Source: Chara braunii
Lineage: Eukaryota > Streptophyta > Charophyceae > Charales > Characeae
Direction: 5' to 3'
Length of the DNA stretch: 41,552 nucleotides
NCBI GenBank assembly: GCA_003427395.1
Contig: BFEA01000278.1
Location: forward strand, 2,032,200-2,073,751
Shown here: piece after piece, positions 30,965 to 41,552 of the stretch
Layout: each line of letters opens with the position of its first letter
Numbering within the stretch: position 1 is the stretch's first letter
Translations under genes and position numbers: made by a program
The notes under the pieces: generated by a model
Told to the model about the DNA's origin: nothing
Seen by the model: only the letters and a program-made list of their open reading frames with translations
Databases searched by the model: none

Positions 30965-31176
30965 TGTCGGAGGGCATGGCGTCCCGACCCTCCTTTGTTT
31001 ACCAATTCCTCGTTCAGTGCTAGTCCCCTGCCCCTTTAGGTCTGGTACCTGGGTTATTCCCGGCGCAGACCAGCCCCGGTGGCGCAGCCCTCAGCAAAAG
31101 GGGTGCGCCACAGGACTTTCATTGGTCCACGCAGGCTCGGCGCCCTGCTGTACAGCAGAGCACAACCGGCCTGTGG

Positions 31177-31768
31177 CCGTGGTAGCCGCCGGGTTTGCCT
31201 TGGGACGCGGAGGTGAGAGGGTTGGCTCAGTCTTTTCGAGTGCGCGCCAAGCGCCTCTCTACTGAGTTATGGGTCAGGTACACAGACCACCGGTCACTGT
31301 CATAAAAAGATGAGGCTAAGAAAATAAAAGTAAAAGCTGAAATGTAAAAAAAAAAAAAAAAAGGAAAACAAATGGTAGTTGAGAGTCTAGTCTATGTGAA
31401 CTGATGGCTACTAACCGGGAAAATTCGACGTTTACAGTTGTTCGTCGTTATGTCTCACTCAAAGCTGTTATTTATTATATTTATTATATTTATTATTATT
31501 ATTATTATTATTATTACATTTCCATCAGCGGATACCTAACGTGGTTCCCCTCTTCTCGGCCTGTCCTTTCGAAGAGGGACTAACGGCTCGGACGTCGAGT
31601 TCGGGTGGTGGTATTGTGGCCTAAGCAGGCCCAACCTTTCGTATCACATGTACAGGGTCTGCTCGTCTAGGCTCCGCGCGGTAGGACCCCGGTAGCTGGA
31701 TTGGAGGGTAGATATAGTGAGGTCTGAAAAGGGAAAAACGTGAAAAAGAAAGAAAAGGGGGCAAGGAT
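31177..31768. other. Segment present only in the 3' LTR
   Basis: The 5' LTR has about 10 bp in place of these 590. The block contains an A17 run (31346-31362), TTA/TTTA-rich repeats (31465-31517), and on the minus strand a tRNA-like string (TAACTCAGTAGAGAGGCG with a GCGC-stem anticodon-like arm, about 31225-31275). In the 5' LTR the junction reads GTGGCACGAAAGAG, resembling GTGGCACGAAAGAA found about 65 bases downstream in both LTRs, so a deletion by short-repeat slippage in the 5' copy is likelier than an insertion here. Confidence 0.5.
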
Positions 31769-31863
31769 GAAAATCGGGTTTTGGGTTTGTGCGTGGACTT
31801 GTACCGACATTCGGGCGAAGCTGTGGCACGAAAGAAACCTGAAGCGCCGTCCTTTCTTTCTGC

Positions 31864-31902
<39 letters not shown>

Positions 31903-32456
31903 CATTATTGTCTTACTTGTTTTCATGTGCCACTTTCCTTTCCCTTTCCCATTTTGTCATTTCGCGGGAAAGCCAACGGTCTGAATTCGGAGCTGTAGTC
32001 TGAGCTGGCCCGTTTATACCATCTGAGAATGAGCGTAGACTGTGCCACGCGGTTGGGCCCCAAAAGAGGGGCGACCCGCGGCCGCATCGGTAGAGAGTCC
32101 ATCACCCCCTTATAGGAGGTCATAAGCCCCCTCCTTGCCATCGGACACGGACACCCGATGAGGGATAGCCTGTGTTGCTTTTTAAAGGGGCGAAATGTGA
32201 CCCTTAGTATTCTGTTATGGGACCGCCATGCCGGGTCTGTAGTCATATGGCTAGGGTCTAGGACGGACAGGTGTCAGTATTAGTTCATGATCAACCGATG
32301 TCTTTTTTTGGATTGAATATTATCCCGAAGAATAAAGATAAGGAAAACTTTAATTATTAGTCTGTTGCTTTAAAATTCTTGAAATATGGTAAGTCTGAAA
32401 AGGACTAATCTGAGTCCTTCATTCAGAACACAGAGAGGGAAGCTCTATAAGAGAGG

Positions 32457-32957
32457 ATGAGTCAGGATATCGTCGGCAGCCAGCCGCCTGGTAGCACGCA
32501 GTCTGTACCGCAGGCTCGGGTGTAGAAGGGTTTGCTATTGGAAGCTTGTGACTTTACGCTGCACTGTTTACTGGGCAGGCGCTGGCTATTGGCTATGGCA
32601 CTGCATGGGTACAGGCTCTGGTACTGGTACCACCAGGCCCGTTGGAAACCAGTGTCCGGGGAAGGGCCCTGGATCACCGTCATACTCATCTATGACGGTG
32701 GAGATGAGTTGGTGCTGAAGATCAACGTGGAGGGAGCAAGGCAGCGGAAGATGCGGACTAACCTGAAGTTGCAGGACGCGATTTCGGAGGCGAGAGACCG
32801 AGCTGAGAGACGCTGTAGACGGGACGGAGTGACAGCAAGGCTACGGATAACTGTGGCCTATCACGAAACTGAGACCTCGATGGACACCGCGGACATGGAG
32901 CAGATCCACCAGAACAGAGACTCGGGAGGGGAGAGTGAGATGAGCGACGCAGACTGA
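32457..32957 (+). pseudogene. ORF B0, 3' LTR copy
   Basis: Identical to the 5' LTR copy in every residue, including the in-frame TAG (32523). Lack of any difference over 500 bp, in LTRs that elsewhere differ by a few percent, means this copy gives no independent support for coding. Confidence 0.3.
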
Positions 32958-35900
32958 GAGACATCTCAGGTCCTGGAACAGACCCGAGGAGATCCAAAAG
33001 CACCACCGAGCCGTGGGGCCGGTGGAAAAGGGACCCAAGGCCAGCTCGTGACAACTGACACCCCGGGGTCGCGGGACATTGATAGGCCGAGCAAGGGGAA
33101 AAGGCAGGTCTGAGAGAACGCATGCGCGGCGAAGGGGTCAACGAAGGGAGAGACAGTGTGAGGTGAGAGGGGAGCGACACGTGTGGCAGGCAGTCTGGGC
33201 CCAGTGTCTCACAACATCAGTGTGACAAGAGAGAGGACGACGCACGGCGGGCGAGCTTGTAGTATGCACGCGCGAGATTAGTGGAAGACAGAACAAGAAG
33301 ACGAAAAATGGTTATGTGCGGGCAGTCTGTGTGTGGCGAAGTCCAGCTCGGTTGAGGGAAAGAGGTGACACGCGTGGAATGTGCGCGCGGATGACGGGGG
33401 ACAGAGCCCAGAGGGAAGAGAGAGTCAACTGAGAGTAACCGGATGCGAATCGCGGCGGTAGAGGTGACGTCAACTGCTATCCCTTACTCTCCAGTGTAGT
33501 GCGCGTGCAAAAGGCTGATCTCACAGTGAGAAGAGTACCAGTGACTCGCATCATTGGTCAGCAGAGGTTGAACCATCGAGCACTCAGTACTCGCTGATCG
33601 TGTAAGAGGACACAAGGCAGTCATCTGCGTACGGATGACGTGAGGCATGTTCCAGCCTACTCGATCCAACTCCAAGACGACTAGTGGGATCACGCGGCTG
33701 TTACAAGAGAGGGGAAAGTTCTGTCACGCGAAAGAGTGCATCGTGTATGGGGAAAACGAGTCTGCCAACACGCACTTGTTGGCATCATCTGTCTTACCAG
33801 TGTGGTGTGGCGATGGTCTTCGAGCGGGATATTATTAGTTTCCTCTATACCTGCTGCCCTTCTTGAGTGGAAATTGCGTACGAACATGCCTGGACTGGTT
33901 GGCAGGTGATCGGTAAGATGAAGCGTCACTTCATGAACTAGAAGGAAAGTCTGAGACCGATGTAATTGGGATGGCTAAAAGACAGCTTTGAGGTCAGTTG
34001 AGATTGTTCGTGAGAGAGAACGAGATCAGCGGAGTCTGAACTATTGAGGGCACGCTACAGGTGTTCGGACAGTTGGTTACATGCGCGCGTTTAGCTACTC
34101 AGCTCGTGTGTGAGCCTACGAGAGAAAGCCAGACTTCACGTGCGCTCTAAATAGAGGTTACAGAGGGTAGAGCTAAGACTATCAGTTGATGAGACAAAAG
34201 GGTGAGTGATAACTATCGAGGAAGGGTAAAGTCGAAATTGTTCGCTGAGTAAGAACGTCGCGTTAGTGATCACCCTTTAATGGGGGTGTGCTCTTGATCA
34301 CGTCCTCATCAGTTTTCCTTTTCGCATAAGTGGGGGAGGAGACGACACGAGTGAGCTCTACATGGGTGTATACTTGAACCGCGAGCTTCTTGCCATTTAA
34401 AGCGAGCACGTCAAATGGGATGTGGGAGTGATGACTGAGATCTTGAATCAGGTTGCATGTCTTGAGCGAAAACGGTAATGTTCTTTCGCATGATCTGGGT
34501 ATTGATGGAGCGATTTTCGGAGATATAAACGAGTCACGGCCCTTTGAAAGTGTTGTTCTATCAAACTTGTACTTGAGTTCCCTTATGACTCAGACATACA
34601 CCAACGGAGGGCAATAGTTTCATGATCCAGTACTTGCAAGACCACTCTGTATCAGTACCGGTTAGTTATCGTCTGTAATGTGCATCAACTGCAAGATATC
34701 TGCTAAAATATTTGGGTTTAATTAAAACTTTTTTGATTAAAGTCCGAGTTTCATCTCTTTAGTTTGCTCTTGCAATAGTCAATAATTACTTTCTTCACCT
34801 CTGGCCAGGAAGAAAAGTCGTTGGAAAGGCTGTTGTCTGAACCTGGCGAGTTTCTAGATTAGTATCCGGTGTCCTTTGAACATAACTCTGCTAATCGAGA
34901 TGATCGAGAGTAGTCTTCCTTTCGTTTTATGTGATTGCTTGCGCCTGTATGATGGGAAAGAAGCGCGCTATATTCAGAAAGATTGCATACTTGCTTGCGA
35001 AGTTCCTGCTCGATGGTGACTGACCGTTTGTCCCTCTTGTGTTCGGTTGAGTCTCAATTTCAGAAGGGAGTGACATGAGTTTTTTTTAGTAGTCCACCAT
35101 GCCTAAGGGACTCATTCCTCGTTCATTCTGAGAGGGTGAGCTAGCTCGTTCGCCTTCATGGGGAAGGATGTCCACGCTGCATTTTTAGAATGGAGAGCAA
35201 CTGGCATATTCTAACAGGTTCCCTGTGATAAGTACTAACATCACTACCCTTCTATATGCATCAAAACACCCGATGCAATTAGCAAAGGCTCCTATCTCTA
35301 TGAGTTTGATAAAATAAACAAAAAGACATGCACTACAAACGGATTAAGGGTGTTAGCAAATTTACTCCCTATGCCCTTTCGGTACCGAACCGGAACTGAG
35401 AGACTCAAAATGGCGAGATGACATCCTTTCTACTCTGCATCTGAACATTATCATACTAAGTTTGGGCGCGTTTTTCTGAAGACTTTGGTTATATCTCAGT
35501 CGGGGAAAATATTTCAACTAATTGAGGTCACGAGTGAGAACTCGTTTTACCTCACTCAGCGACCCTTTGTTATTCGTTGAGACTGTGAGTCTGCGCGTAC
35601 AGTTGGNTAACCCTCAGCCATTTCCGAGTACTGAGCCTAATCGGTGTAATTTAAAAGGTTCACTTGATTGAGGCTCACTGTTGATGGCGTTTAATGCATC
35701 CGTTCTCTGAACTCTGGTGTCAGTCCAGCGCACCCTGAGTTCCGAATGCTTTAGTTCTTTTGTCTGATTTGTAAACGGAGGCTATCTATTGCTTAGCCTT
35801 TGATCAGTTCACGCATTACCATGTGCTACGAGAGAAGTAAATGTAACTGTGCTCGATCAGAGACTGACTGTTCTAGAAAAAAAGGGCAGTAAATTTTTTT

Positions 35901-36317
35901 AAGGAGAAGTGGGCCTAAGTAAAAGTTACCCTCATCATTCTTAGCATTGAGTACAGTAACTACAAAATCAACTTCTCAGAATTGTCCCTGACCAAGCATG
36001 GTGCCTTGAGCCCAGCTAGTCCGACCTGTACCTAGGGGTTAACGGCCTCAAGGAACTGGGTTGCTTACATGAAACCTCTCATTAGCAACTTTTATTTCCA
36101 GTCAGCCTTACCTGATCATTGCTTGTTTAGGGCATTGTTCTTTTGTTCCAAGACCTTGCACGACTGGGTCGAACTGAGAGACAAGAGATAACAATACCGT
36201 ACGGACGATCTGTTTGCCGTACCGAGGCAGAACCAGGAATGTAAGGTGAGGACAACTGAGAATCATCTTTACCCCCGGATTTGATTGGGCTTTAGTACAA
36301 CGGATTACTGCGGAGGG

Positions 36318-36560
36318 ATGGAAGATGGGGACACGATTAGAGTGACATGCTCATTGCATCAAGGTACAACTGAAGATTGGAGAGAAAAGGCAATCGAAGA
36401 GTATAATCTGAAAACGACTATCATGACGGAGCGTGCTCTGACCCTAGTAAGGAATCATACGAAAATCGAATATACATACTACTTACATGATATGAGTGGA
36501 GAATTATGTGTCACTATTCCCTCTGTGGGCACCGTCGAGGAAGCTAGAAGGACCATCTGA
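36318..36560 (+). CDS. ORF B' (family B), 3' LTR copy, intact
   Basis: Same start, stop and length as the 5' copy, with about ten amino-acid changes in 80 (for example Glu to Val, Gln to Lys, Ile-Ile to Thr-Ile near the C-terminus). There are no stops or frameshifts. Many changes are non-synonymous, so strong recent constraint is not evident. The IEEY, KIEYTYYLHD and EEARR motifs are kept. Confidence 0.5.
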   Translation: MEDGDTIRVTCSLHQGTTEDWREKAIEEYNLKTTIMTERALTLVRNHTKIEYTYYLHDMSGELCVTIPSVGTVEEARRTI

Positions 36561-37284
36561 GGTTGCTAGTGAGAAAGAGGAAACGGCTGCCTCTTGAGTA
36601 AACGTGTCTGCACCTAGCATAGGCAAGAACGAGCTAAGAGGGAATGTGCTTTGAATCTGAACCAGTTTAAATCGGACATACAACAAATCACTAAGCAGAG
36701 AAAAGACAGTGAGATGTGACATATTAGTGACTGGGTCAGCACCCAAACCTGTAACCAGAACTAGTATTTAACAGCAATCAGACCAGGGCTTTCAGTTCAT
36801 TAACCCGACATTCAGAGCGTGGTCAGGCATCAGTTCGGTTGACAAGACACAGGGCGGAGCAAACCAAAGTAAACAGCAGTCCAGGCGACACTTGAACTGT
36901 GACTTTATACCCGAAGAACACTCGGGGAGACAGCAACCAAGATCGCAATCAGTTCGGCAACCAGTTCAACAATAAATTTAGCAATCAATAGAACAATCGG
37001 CAATCTAGAGGACAATCAGCAACCAACCAGACAACTGAGTGATAATCAGTAGTATTCAAGCTACCGCCAACAACAGTTAAACAGTGATCAAGCAATCCTT
37101 GGACAGTGTTCAAACAGCAGTCGGACAGCGGAACGAACAACAGTCAAAAATAGTAAAAAAAAAGCGGCAACCAGACAATTATCAAACACCATCTAATCGA
37201 CACACGAGCTACTTCATATTTGTAATTATCTACCCGGAACTCGGGGTTCACTGCTGAGAATCTGATCAAAACAAAAGAGGGAAC

Positions 37285-37511
37285 ATGAAGGATAATGAGA
37301 TCCTAGTTGTGAAAAGCACTCTAATTAGAGAAAAGAGAGAGGGATGGGAGGAAGAAAAGTCATCAAATACATGGAAAACAACACGCAAGTGCAGAGGGAG
37401 TATGCAGTCGGAGTTGCAAACGAGAAGAAGTACATCGAGTACGTAATTTATTTCNATGGGACTGACAGCAAACTGCACANCACCAGTTCCATGATAGAGA
37501 GTGTGGAGTAG
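37285..37511 (+). pseudogene. ORF B'', 3' LTR copy, frameshifted
   Basis: Same sequence as the 5' copy, including the apparent frameshift and the ambiguous bases at 37455 and 37480. Since the copies are not independent here, the frameshift cannot be confirmed. Confidence 0.35.
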
Positions 37512-37559
37512 GCCTGGGCAANACTCGAGTGAGCTTAGCGGNGCCTGAAATTGCTATTT

Positions 37560-37750
37560 CGAAATTCATTCAGCAATCAGTTCGGCAGTCAGTTCTGCAA
37601 TNAGTTCGGCAATCAGTTCCGAAATCAGTTCGGCAATGAGTTCGGGAATCAGTTCAGCAATCAGTTCGGCAATCAGTTCGGCAATCAATTCAGCAATCAG
37701 TTCGGTAATCAGTTTGGCAATTAGTTCATCAATCAGCAATTAGAACAGCA
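37560..37750 (+). repeat. 12-bp minisatellite, 3' LTR copy
   Basis: CAATCAGTTCGG array identical to the one before A0 in the 5' LTR, including an N at 37602. Confidence 0.85.
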
Positions 37751-37799
37751 TTCAATCAGCGTTCAGACAACAGCCAACAAGCAATAATCATCATCACAC

Positions 37800-38461
37800 A
37801 TGAGTGCACCTCATTTCTATTCGGTTAGTGACTCGGTACTAGCCAGCCTTAATCGAATCCCTCTCAAGGAAGCTCTTCGGTATCGATATGTCAGTGCAGT
37901 TGCTTCAAGAGAGAGGACTTGTCAATCTTCATTGTCCAGACTAGTTTTGCTGATGGCACTATCCACGATCTGAGGCCTAACCTGAAGAAAGGCAAGGAGA
38001 CTCATGAGCTTTTTGATCCAGTTTGGATCTCAGCTACTGAATACCTCGAGCAGAGAGAGAGAGAGCTCGATGAGAATGGCACTACGCTGATCCGCAGCTT
38101 CGGGCCGATGCTCTATATTGACTATCCTATGCCTCCAGTCCCTTCACTTCTCATAGACGGCACGAGTTGGTTGGATGTGATTGGATTGGCAAAGAGGTAT
38201 ATCTCTCCGGCGGTGATCGATATTGAGGCACTGACTGAGCCCACCGAGTACCCCTACCTCAAAGGAGGGGTCTTTTCAGTGGACGGGCTGCCTACATTGT
38301 GGGAGGAGTTTTGTTTTATGGTTAACTACCATATTGTGTGCCTCGGATGGTCATGTTCAGAGCTTGCTGGCTACAGGTGGCATTTTGTCACGAGGCCTCA
38401 GTCTCAAATTGTACGTGGGCGTGGGTCTCGACACCAGAGAAGATCTGTAAACAGAGATTGA
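37800..38461 (+). pseudogene. ORF A0 (family A), 3' LTR copy, frameshifted
   Basis: This copy keeps TGG (Trp) where the 5' copy has TAG, giving LPTLWEEF. It has lost one base near 37901 (CAGTTGCTTCAAG against CAGTTTGCGTCAAG), so the first third is out of frame with the rest. From about 37919 the frame is open to TGA at 38459. The damage is different in each LTR, so the two copies were disabled independently and the ancestral ORF was 220 codons. Family A core here is VQTSFADGTIHDLRPN. Confidence 0.55.
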
Positions 38462-38939
38462 GAGAGACTGACCAGAGGGATGAGTGAGGACTCTTGAGAG
38501 GTGCTGACCATGCCCATTTACATGTACTTTCTCAGATTATTATGAGTTCTCATTCTTCCCTCACTCAATTGCCCATGTCTTTGCTCGAGTTAGTCAGTCT
38601 TATTTTCTGCATTATTCTTGCTTGAAGATTGCCTTCGTGGATGTTTTGTCACAGTTATCAAAATCAGGCTAACATAATTGGTGCATGCATGACACTCCAT
38701 AACTTTATGATTATTATTTGCATAATTCTCTAATGTTCCGAATGAAAATAAAATATTCCTAAGACCGGGGACCGACGAAGACCGCAATTGAAGGGGCTCG
38801 CTCAAAGCCGGACGCACACAACAGGAAGGGATTTGCATTATTTAATCAATTTATTTATTGCAATCATATACAAAATCTTGCGTGACAGCCTGTTGGCTTT
38901 CCGACCGCCCGAAGTGGACCGACTGAAAAAAGTGCGACA

Positions 38940-38943
38940 ACGT
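38940..38943. other. Target site duplication, right (ACGT)
   Basis: ACGT directly follows the terminal CA of the 3' LTR and matches the four bases before the 5' LTR. Confidence 0.7.
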
Positions 38944-38953
38944 CCCCGTCCAA

Positions 38954-38979
38954 AGAGAGAGAGAGAGAGAGAGAGAGGC

Positions 38980-39014
<35 letters not shown>

Positions 39015-39038
39015 GAGAGAGACAAAAAGAGAGAGAGG
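38954..39038. repeat. GA / CAGA compound microsatellite
   Basis: (GA)n followed by about eight CAGA units and another GA run, starting a few bases after the element's insertion site. Confidence 0.95.
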
Positions 39039-40157
39039 GCAGGCATACAACCATTACATGGTAAGCCTGGAGCTTCAGTCAACACAGACACCGCTGCTGT
39101 TGCTTTCTGCAGATGCCACTAAATTTTGATGAATTTTCAAAAATGTCACCCATGTCATCACCACCTCGAGAAAAGACAGGTGTATGATTAGTAATGGTTA
39201 CTTACTGGATGTGACGGCGTGCAGCTAACCGTGATATAGTCACGCACTTCCATGCTCGTTTATGCACGCACAGTGCGTGCGCAGAGACGGTACAGGAGCC
39301 GTGAAGCAGATTAGCGAGAGTTCAGTTCCAAACCTGTTCACTGCTAACTACTTCATTGTGAGAGAGAAAGACGCTGATGTCATCAGTCTCTCTCATCCGG
39401 GTGGTTATTTGACATGTGTCCTTGTCACTAGCTAGCTCTCTTCGCTTTTCAAAAATAAATAAATAAATAAAAACGAGATAAAATAACCGTCACTGATCAC
39501 GACATTGAAGAAGTCTCATAGCCAAACGAATGAAATATGAGGCAATAGGGTATACATGAATCTGACTCTCATCATCTGCTAGATCCGTTCAATTGACCAC
39601 AACCAGAAGTGAGTAGAAAGAGACTAGCTCAAAGAGAGGGGTAGCTGTCGAGGGTCATTAGCCATAAACAGTTAATTAGCATTCTGTTTCAATTGGTTTT
39701 GGCGACGTGAACTGATGTATGAGAATGGCAATGCCACGACCACTGATAGGAGAGGGCGTCGACCGGAGGCTGAGATGGCGGATCTAGTCCCTCAATTTGA
39801 GAGCGGCAACTTTGGCGATTTTTCACGCTCAGAATAATTCAGCGAAAACTTTAAAATTTTAATCACTGACAGATTAGGTCGTGATCTTTCCACGAAAAAT
39901 ATCAGGAAAATAAAAATAAATTACTTTTACCGTGAAATAATCGCCGCGCCATTTTGGTGCATGTTCCAGTTTTACCACAGTGTCATTTGTGGGCCAACGA
40001 GAAAAGTACTCCAATTTCTGCGATTTTTCATGCTCTGAATGATACGTCAAAGACTATGAAATTAGATATGCTCATGGATTTTCTCGTGTGCTTTCCAGTA
40101 AAAATATTTTTTTTATTTAATAAAATCGTTTTGACCACGAAATAAGTCACAGAAGGC
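39039..40157. other. No gene; diverged duplication and hairpins
   Basis: Two blocks, 39814-39941 and 40020-40144, share order and words (GCGATTTTTCA, GCTC.GAATGAT or GAATAAT, CACGAAATAA or CGTGAAATAA) and look like an old tandem duplication about 206 bases apart. GCACGCAC-A-GTGCGTGC (39264-39280) is a perfect 8-bp inverted repeat. TGAGAGAGA...CTGATG-T-CATCAG-TCTCTCTCA (39359-39395) is a two-part hairpin. A TAAA microsatellite lies near 39455. No coding frame is supported. Confidence 0.5.
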
Positions 40158-41552
40158 AATCCCGATGACAACCAGCAAGCGGGAGCAGCCCTGACTGAAG
40201 GCTGAGCTCACCGCCGCTTGCTGGTTCAGGCAGTTTTAGTGTTCTTGTAATTTCTAAATTAGTAAATTAGTAAAAAAATCCCGTGATTGGGATCACGACA
40301 GATCACCCAATCACGGGACAGCCAGCAAGCAGGAGCAGGCTTCAGTGAAAGATGAGCTTGCTGCTGCTTGCTGGTCCAAGCAATTAAAGCTTCTATAATT
40401 TCTAAATTAGTAAAATTAATTAGTAAAATCCCGTGATTGGGATCATGGTTGATTACCCAATCTCGGGACAACCAGCAAGCGGGAGCAGCCCTAAGCAAAG
40501 GCTAAGCTTGCCGCCTTTTGCTGGTTCAAGTAGTTTCAGTATTTTGAAGTCTCGAAATAAATTAATTAGTAAGATCCCATGATTGGGATCAAGTCTGATC
40601 ATCCAATCACGAGACAACCAGCGAGCGGGAGCAGCCCTAAGCGAAGGTTGAGCTCGCCGTCATTTGCTGGTTCAAGCAGTCTTAGCATTTCGTAATTTTG
40701 AAATTAATAAATTAGTAAGATCCCGTGATTGGGATCACGACTGATTACCCAATCACAGGATAACCAGCAAGCGGGAGCAGTCCTAAGCAAAGTCTGAGCT
40801 CGCCGCCGCTTGCTGATTCAAACAGTTTGAGTATTTTATAATTTCGGAATTAATAAATTAGTAAAATCTTGTGATTAGGATCACGACTGATTACCCAATC
40901 ACGGGACAACCAGCAAGCGGGAGCAGCCCTAAGCGAAGGCTGAGCTTGCCGCTACGTGCTGATTCAGTCAATTACAATATTTTGTAATTTGGAAATTAGT
41001 AAATTAGTAAAAATCCTGTGATTGGGATCACGACAGATTACCCAATCACGGGACAACCAGCAAGTAGGAGCAGCCCTGAGTGAAGGCTGAGTTTGCCGCT
41101 GCTTGCTGGTCCAAGCAATTACAGTTAGTAAATTAGTAAAAATTCCGTAATTGGGTTCACGGTTGATCACCCAATCACGGGACAGCCAGCAAGCAGGAGC
41201 AGCCCTGGGTGAAGGCTGAGCTTGCCGCTGCTCGCTGGTCCAAGCAATTAAAGCTTCTATAATTTCCAAATTAATAAATTAGTAAAAATCATGTGATTCA
41301 GATCGAGACAGATCACCCAATCACGGAACAACCAGCAAGCAAGAGCAACCTTGAGTGAAGGTTGAGTTTGTCGCTGCTTACTGGTCCAAGCAATTACAGT
41401 ATTTCTGTAATATTCAAATTAGTAAATTAGTAAAAATCCCGTGATTGGGTTCACGGCTGAGCTTGCCGCTGCTTGCTGGTCCAAGCAATTAAAGCTTCTA
41501 TAATTTTTAAAATGATAAAATCAGTAAAATCCCGTGATTGGGATTACGACAG
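40158..41552. repeat. Hairpin satellite, period 146-150 bp
   Basis: About ten units; the motif TCCCGTGATTGGG or a variant starts at 40279, 40429, 40575, 40721, 40867, 41014, 41143, 41289, 41437 and 41530. Most spacings are 146-150; one is 129 and the last 93 because a unit has lost its first part. Each unit has two dyads: TCCCGTGATTGGG/CCCAATCACGGGA (perfect 13 bp in the first unit) and CCAGCAAGCGG/CCGCTTGCTGG with inner pairing. An AT-rich spacer (AAATTAGTAAATTAGTAAAA) separates units. The array continues beyond the window. Confidence 0.9.

Larger units (their letters stand above)
12507..38939 (+). mobile_element. Giant Ty3/gypsy LTR retrotransposon, about 26.4 kb
   Basis: Two long direct repeats bracket a gag-pol. 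Both repeats begin TGTCGGAGGGC and end GTGCGACA, giving a TGTCG...CGACA terminal inverted repeat, and the pair is flanked by ACGT on both sides. A primer binding site follows the 5' LTR after 4 bp. Domain order in pol (protease, RT, RNase H, integrase) is that of the Metaviridae (Ty3/gypsy). Typical gypsy elements are 5-10 kb with LTRs below 2 kb; this one is far larger because of 7.4-8.0 kb LTRs, about 2.4 kb of accessory ORFs before gag and about 3 kb between pol and the 3' LTR. The copy is degenerate. Confidence 0.85.
30965..38939 (+). repeat. 3' LTR, 7975 bp
   Basis: It pairs with the 5' LTR at 12507-19880, with the same TGTCGGAGGGC start and GTGCGACA end. It is longer by a 590-bp block (31177-31768) and a 28-29 bp block near 36885. 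Over much of its length it differs from the 5' copy by a few percent, with transitions and transversions mixed. N bases at 35607, 37455, 37480, 37522, 37542 and 37602 match Ns in the 5' copy one for one. Confidence 0.85.

Noticed and set aside
38788-39129. Arg/Glu/Gln-rich ORF over the LTR end
   Set aside because: It is a translation of the GA/CAGA microsatellite joined to LTR sequence.
40259-41269. Minus-strand ORFs with a repeated CWLSRDWVI motif
   Set aside because: They are read-through of the 146-150 bp satellite; the repeat length is often not a multiple of three and other units break the frame.

Overview
ORGANISM AND SETTING. The window is repeat-dominated eukaryotic DNA with no convincing host gene. 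The only recognisable protein machinery is a Ty3/gypsy-type gag-pol. Its integrase and RT motifs (RT box YIDDNPIKGP, integrase HPQAN..V.RGHK, GSEF) look most like fungal elements. A large, transposon-rich fungal genome is the best guess, but the species cannot be told. The primer binding site is of the tRNA-Asp type known mainly from plant gypsy elements, which leaves some doubt.

LAYOUT. (1) 1-12.5 kb is a graveyard of non-coding repeats. It holds an array of 16 hairpin units (1598-2785), a long dispersed repeat present twice (2855-4603 and 7658-10122), tRNA-derived SINE-like segments (5.4-5.9 kb) and a foldback/MITE-like element (11586-12107). (2) 12507-38939 is one very large LTR retrotransposon of about 26.4 kb. 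It has LTRs of 7.4 and 8.0 kb, TGTCG...CGACA ends, a 4-bp ACGT target duplication and a primer binding site 4 bp inside the 5' LTR. (3) 38940-41552 is flank: a GA/CAGA microsatellite, a diverged 206-bp-spaced duplication and a 146-150 bp hairpin satellite that runs off the window.

HOW THE ELEMENT IS BUILT. Each LTR carries several small ORFs. Before gag there are five tightly packed or overlapping ORFs. By eye these sort into two unrecognised paralogous families. Family A (VYDVR...W motif) has one copy in each LTR and three upstream of gag. Family B (I.Y...Y...ARR motif) has two clear copies in each LTR, a third doubtful one, and two upstream of gag. The order is LTR[B0?-B'-B''-A0]-PBS-A1-A2-A3-B1-B2-gag-pro-RT-RNaseH-IN-hairpin cluster-antisense ORF-LTR. 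Gag-pol is dead: it has nine in-frame stops and three frameshifts, and the protease glycine and the integrase glutamate are substituted. Every stop can be explained by C-to-T or G-to-A transitions, which suggests methylcytosine deamination or RIP-like mutation.

MOST UNUSUAL POINTS. These are the LTR size, the two accessory gene families inside LTRs and before gag, and the array at 1.6-2.8 kb, whose hairpin stems change in sequence but stay paired, with G.U-type pairs biased to one strand. The two LTRs are a mosaic of perfectly identical blocks (sharing the same N bases) and blocks with a few percent divergence, so parts of the assembly should be treated with care. All similarity and divergence statements here were made by eye.
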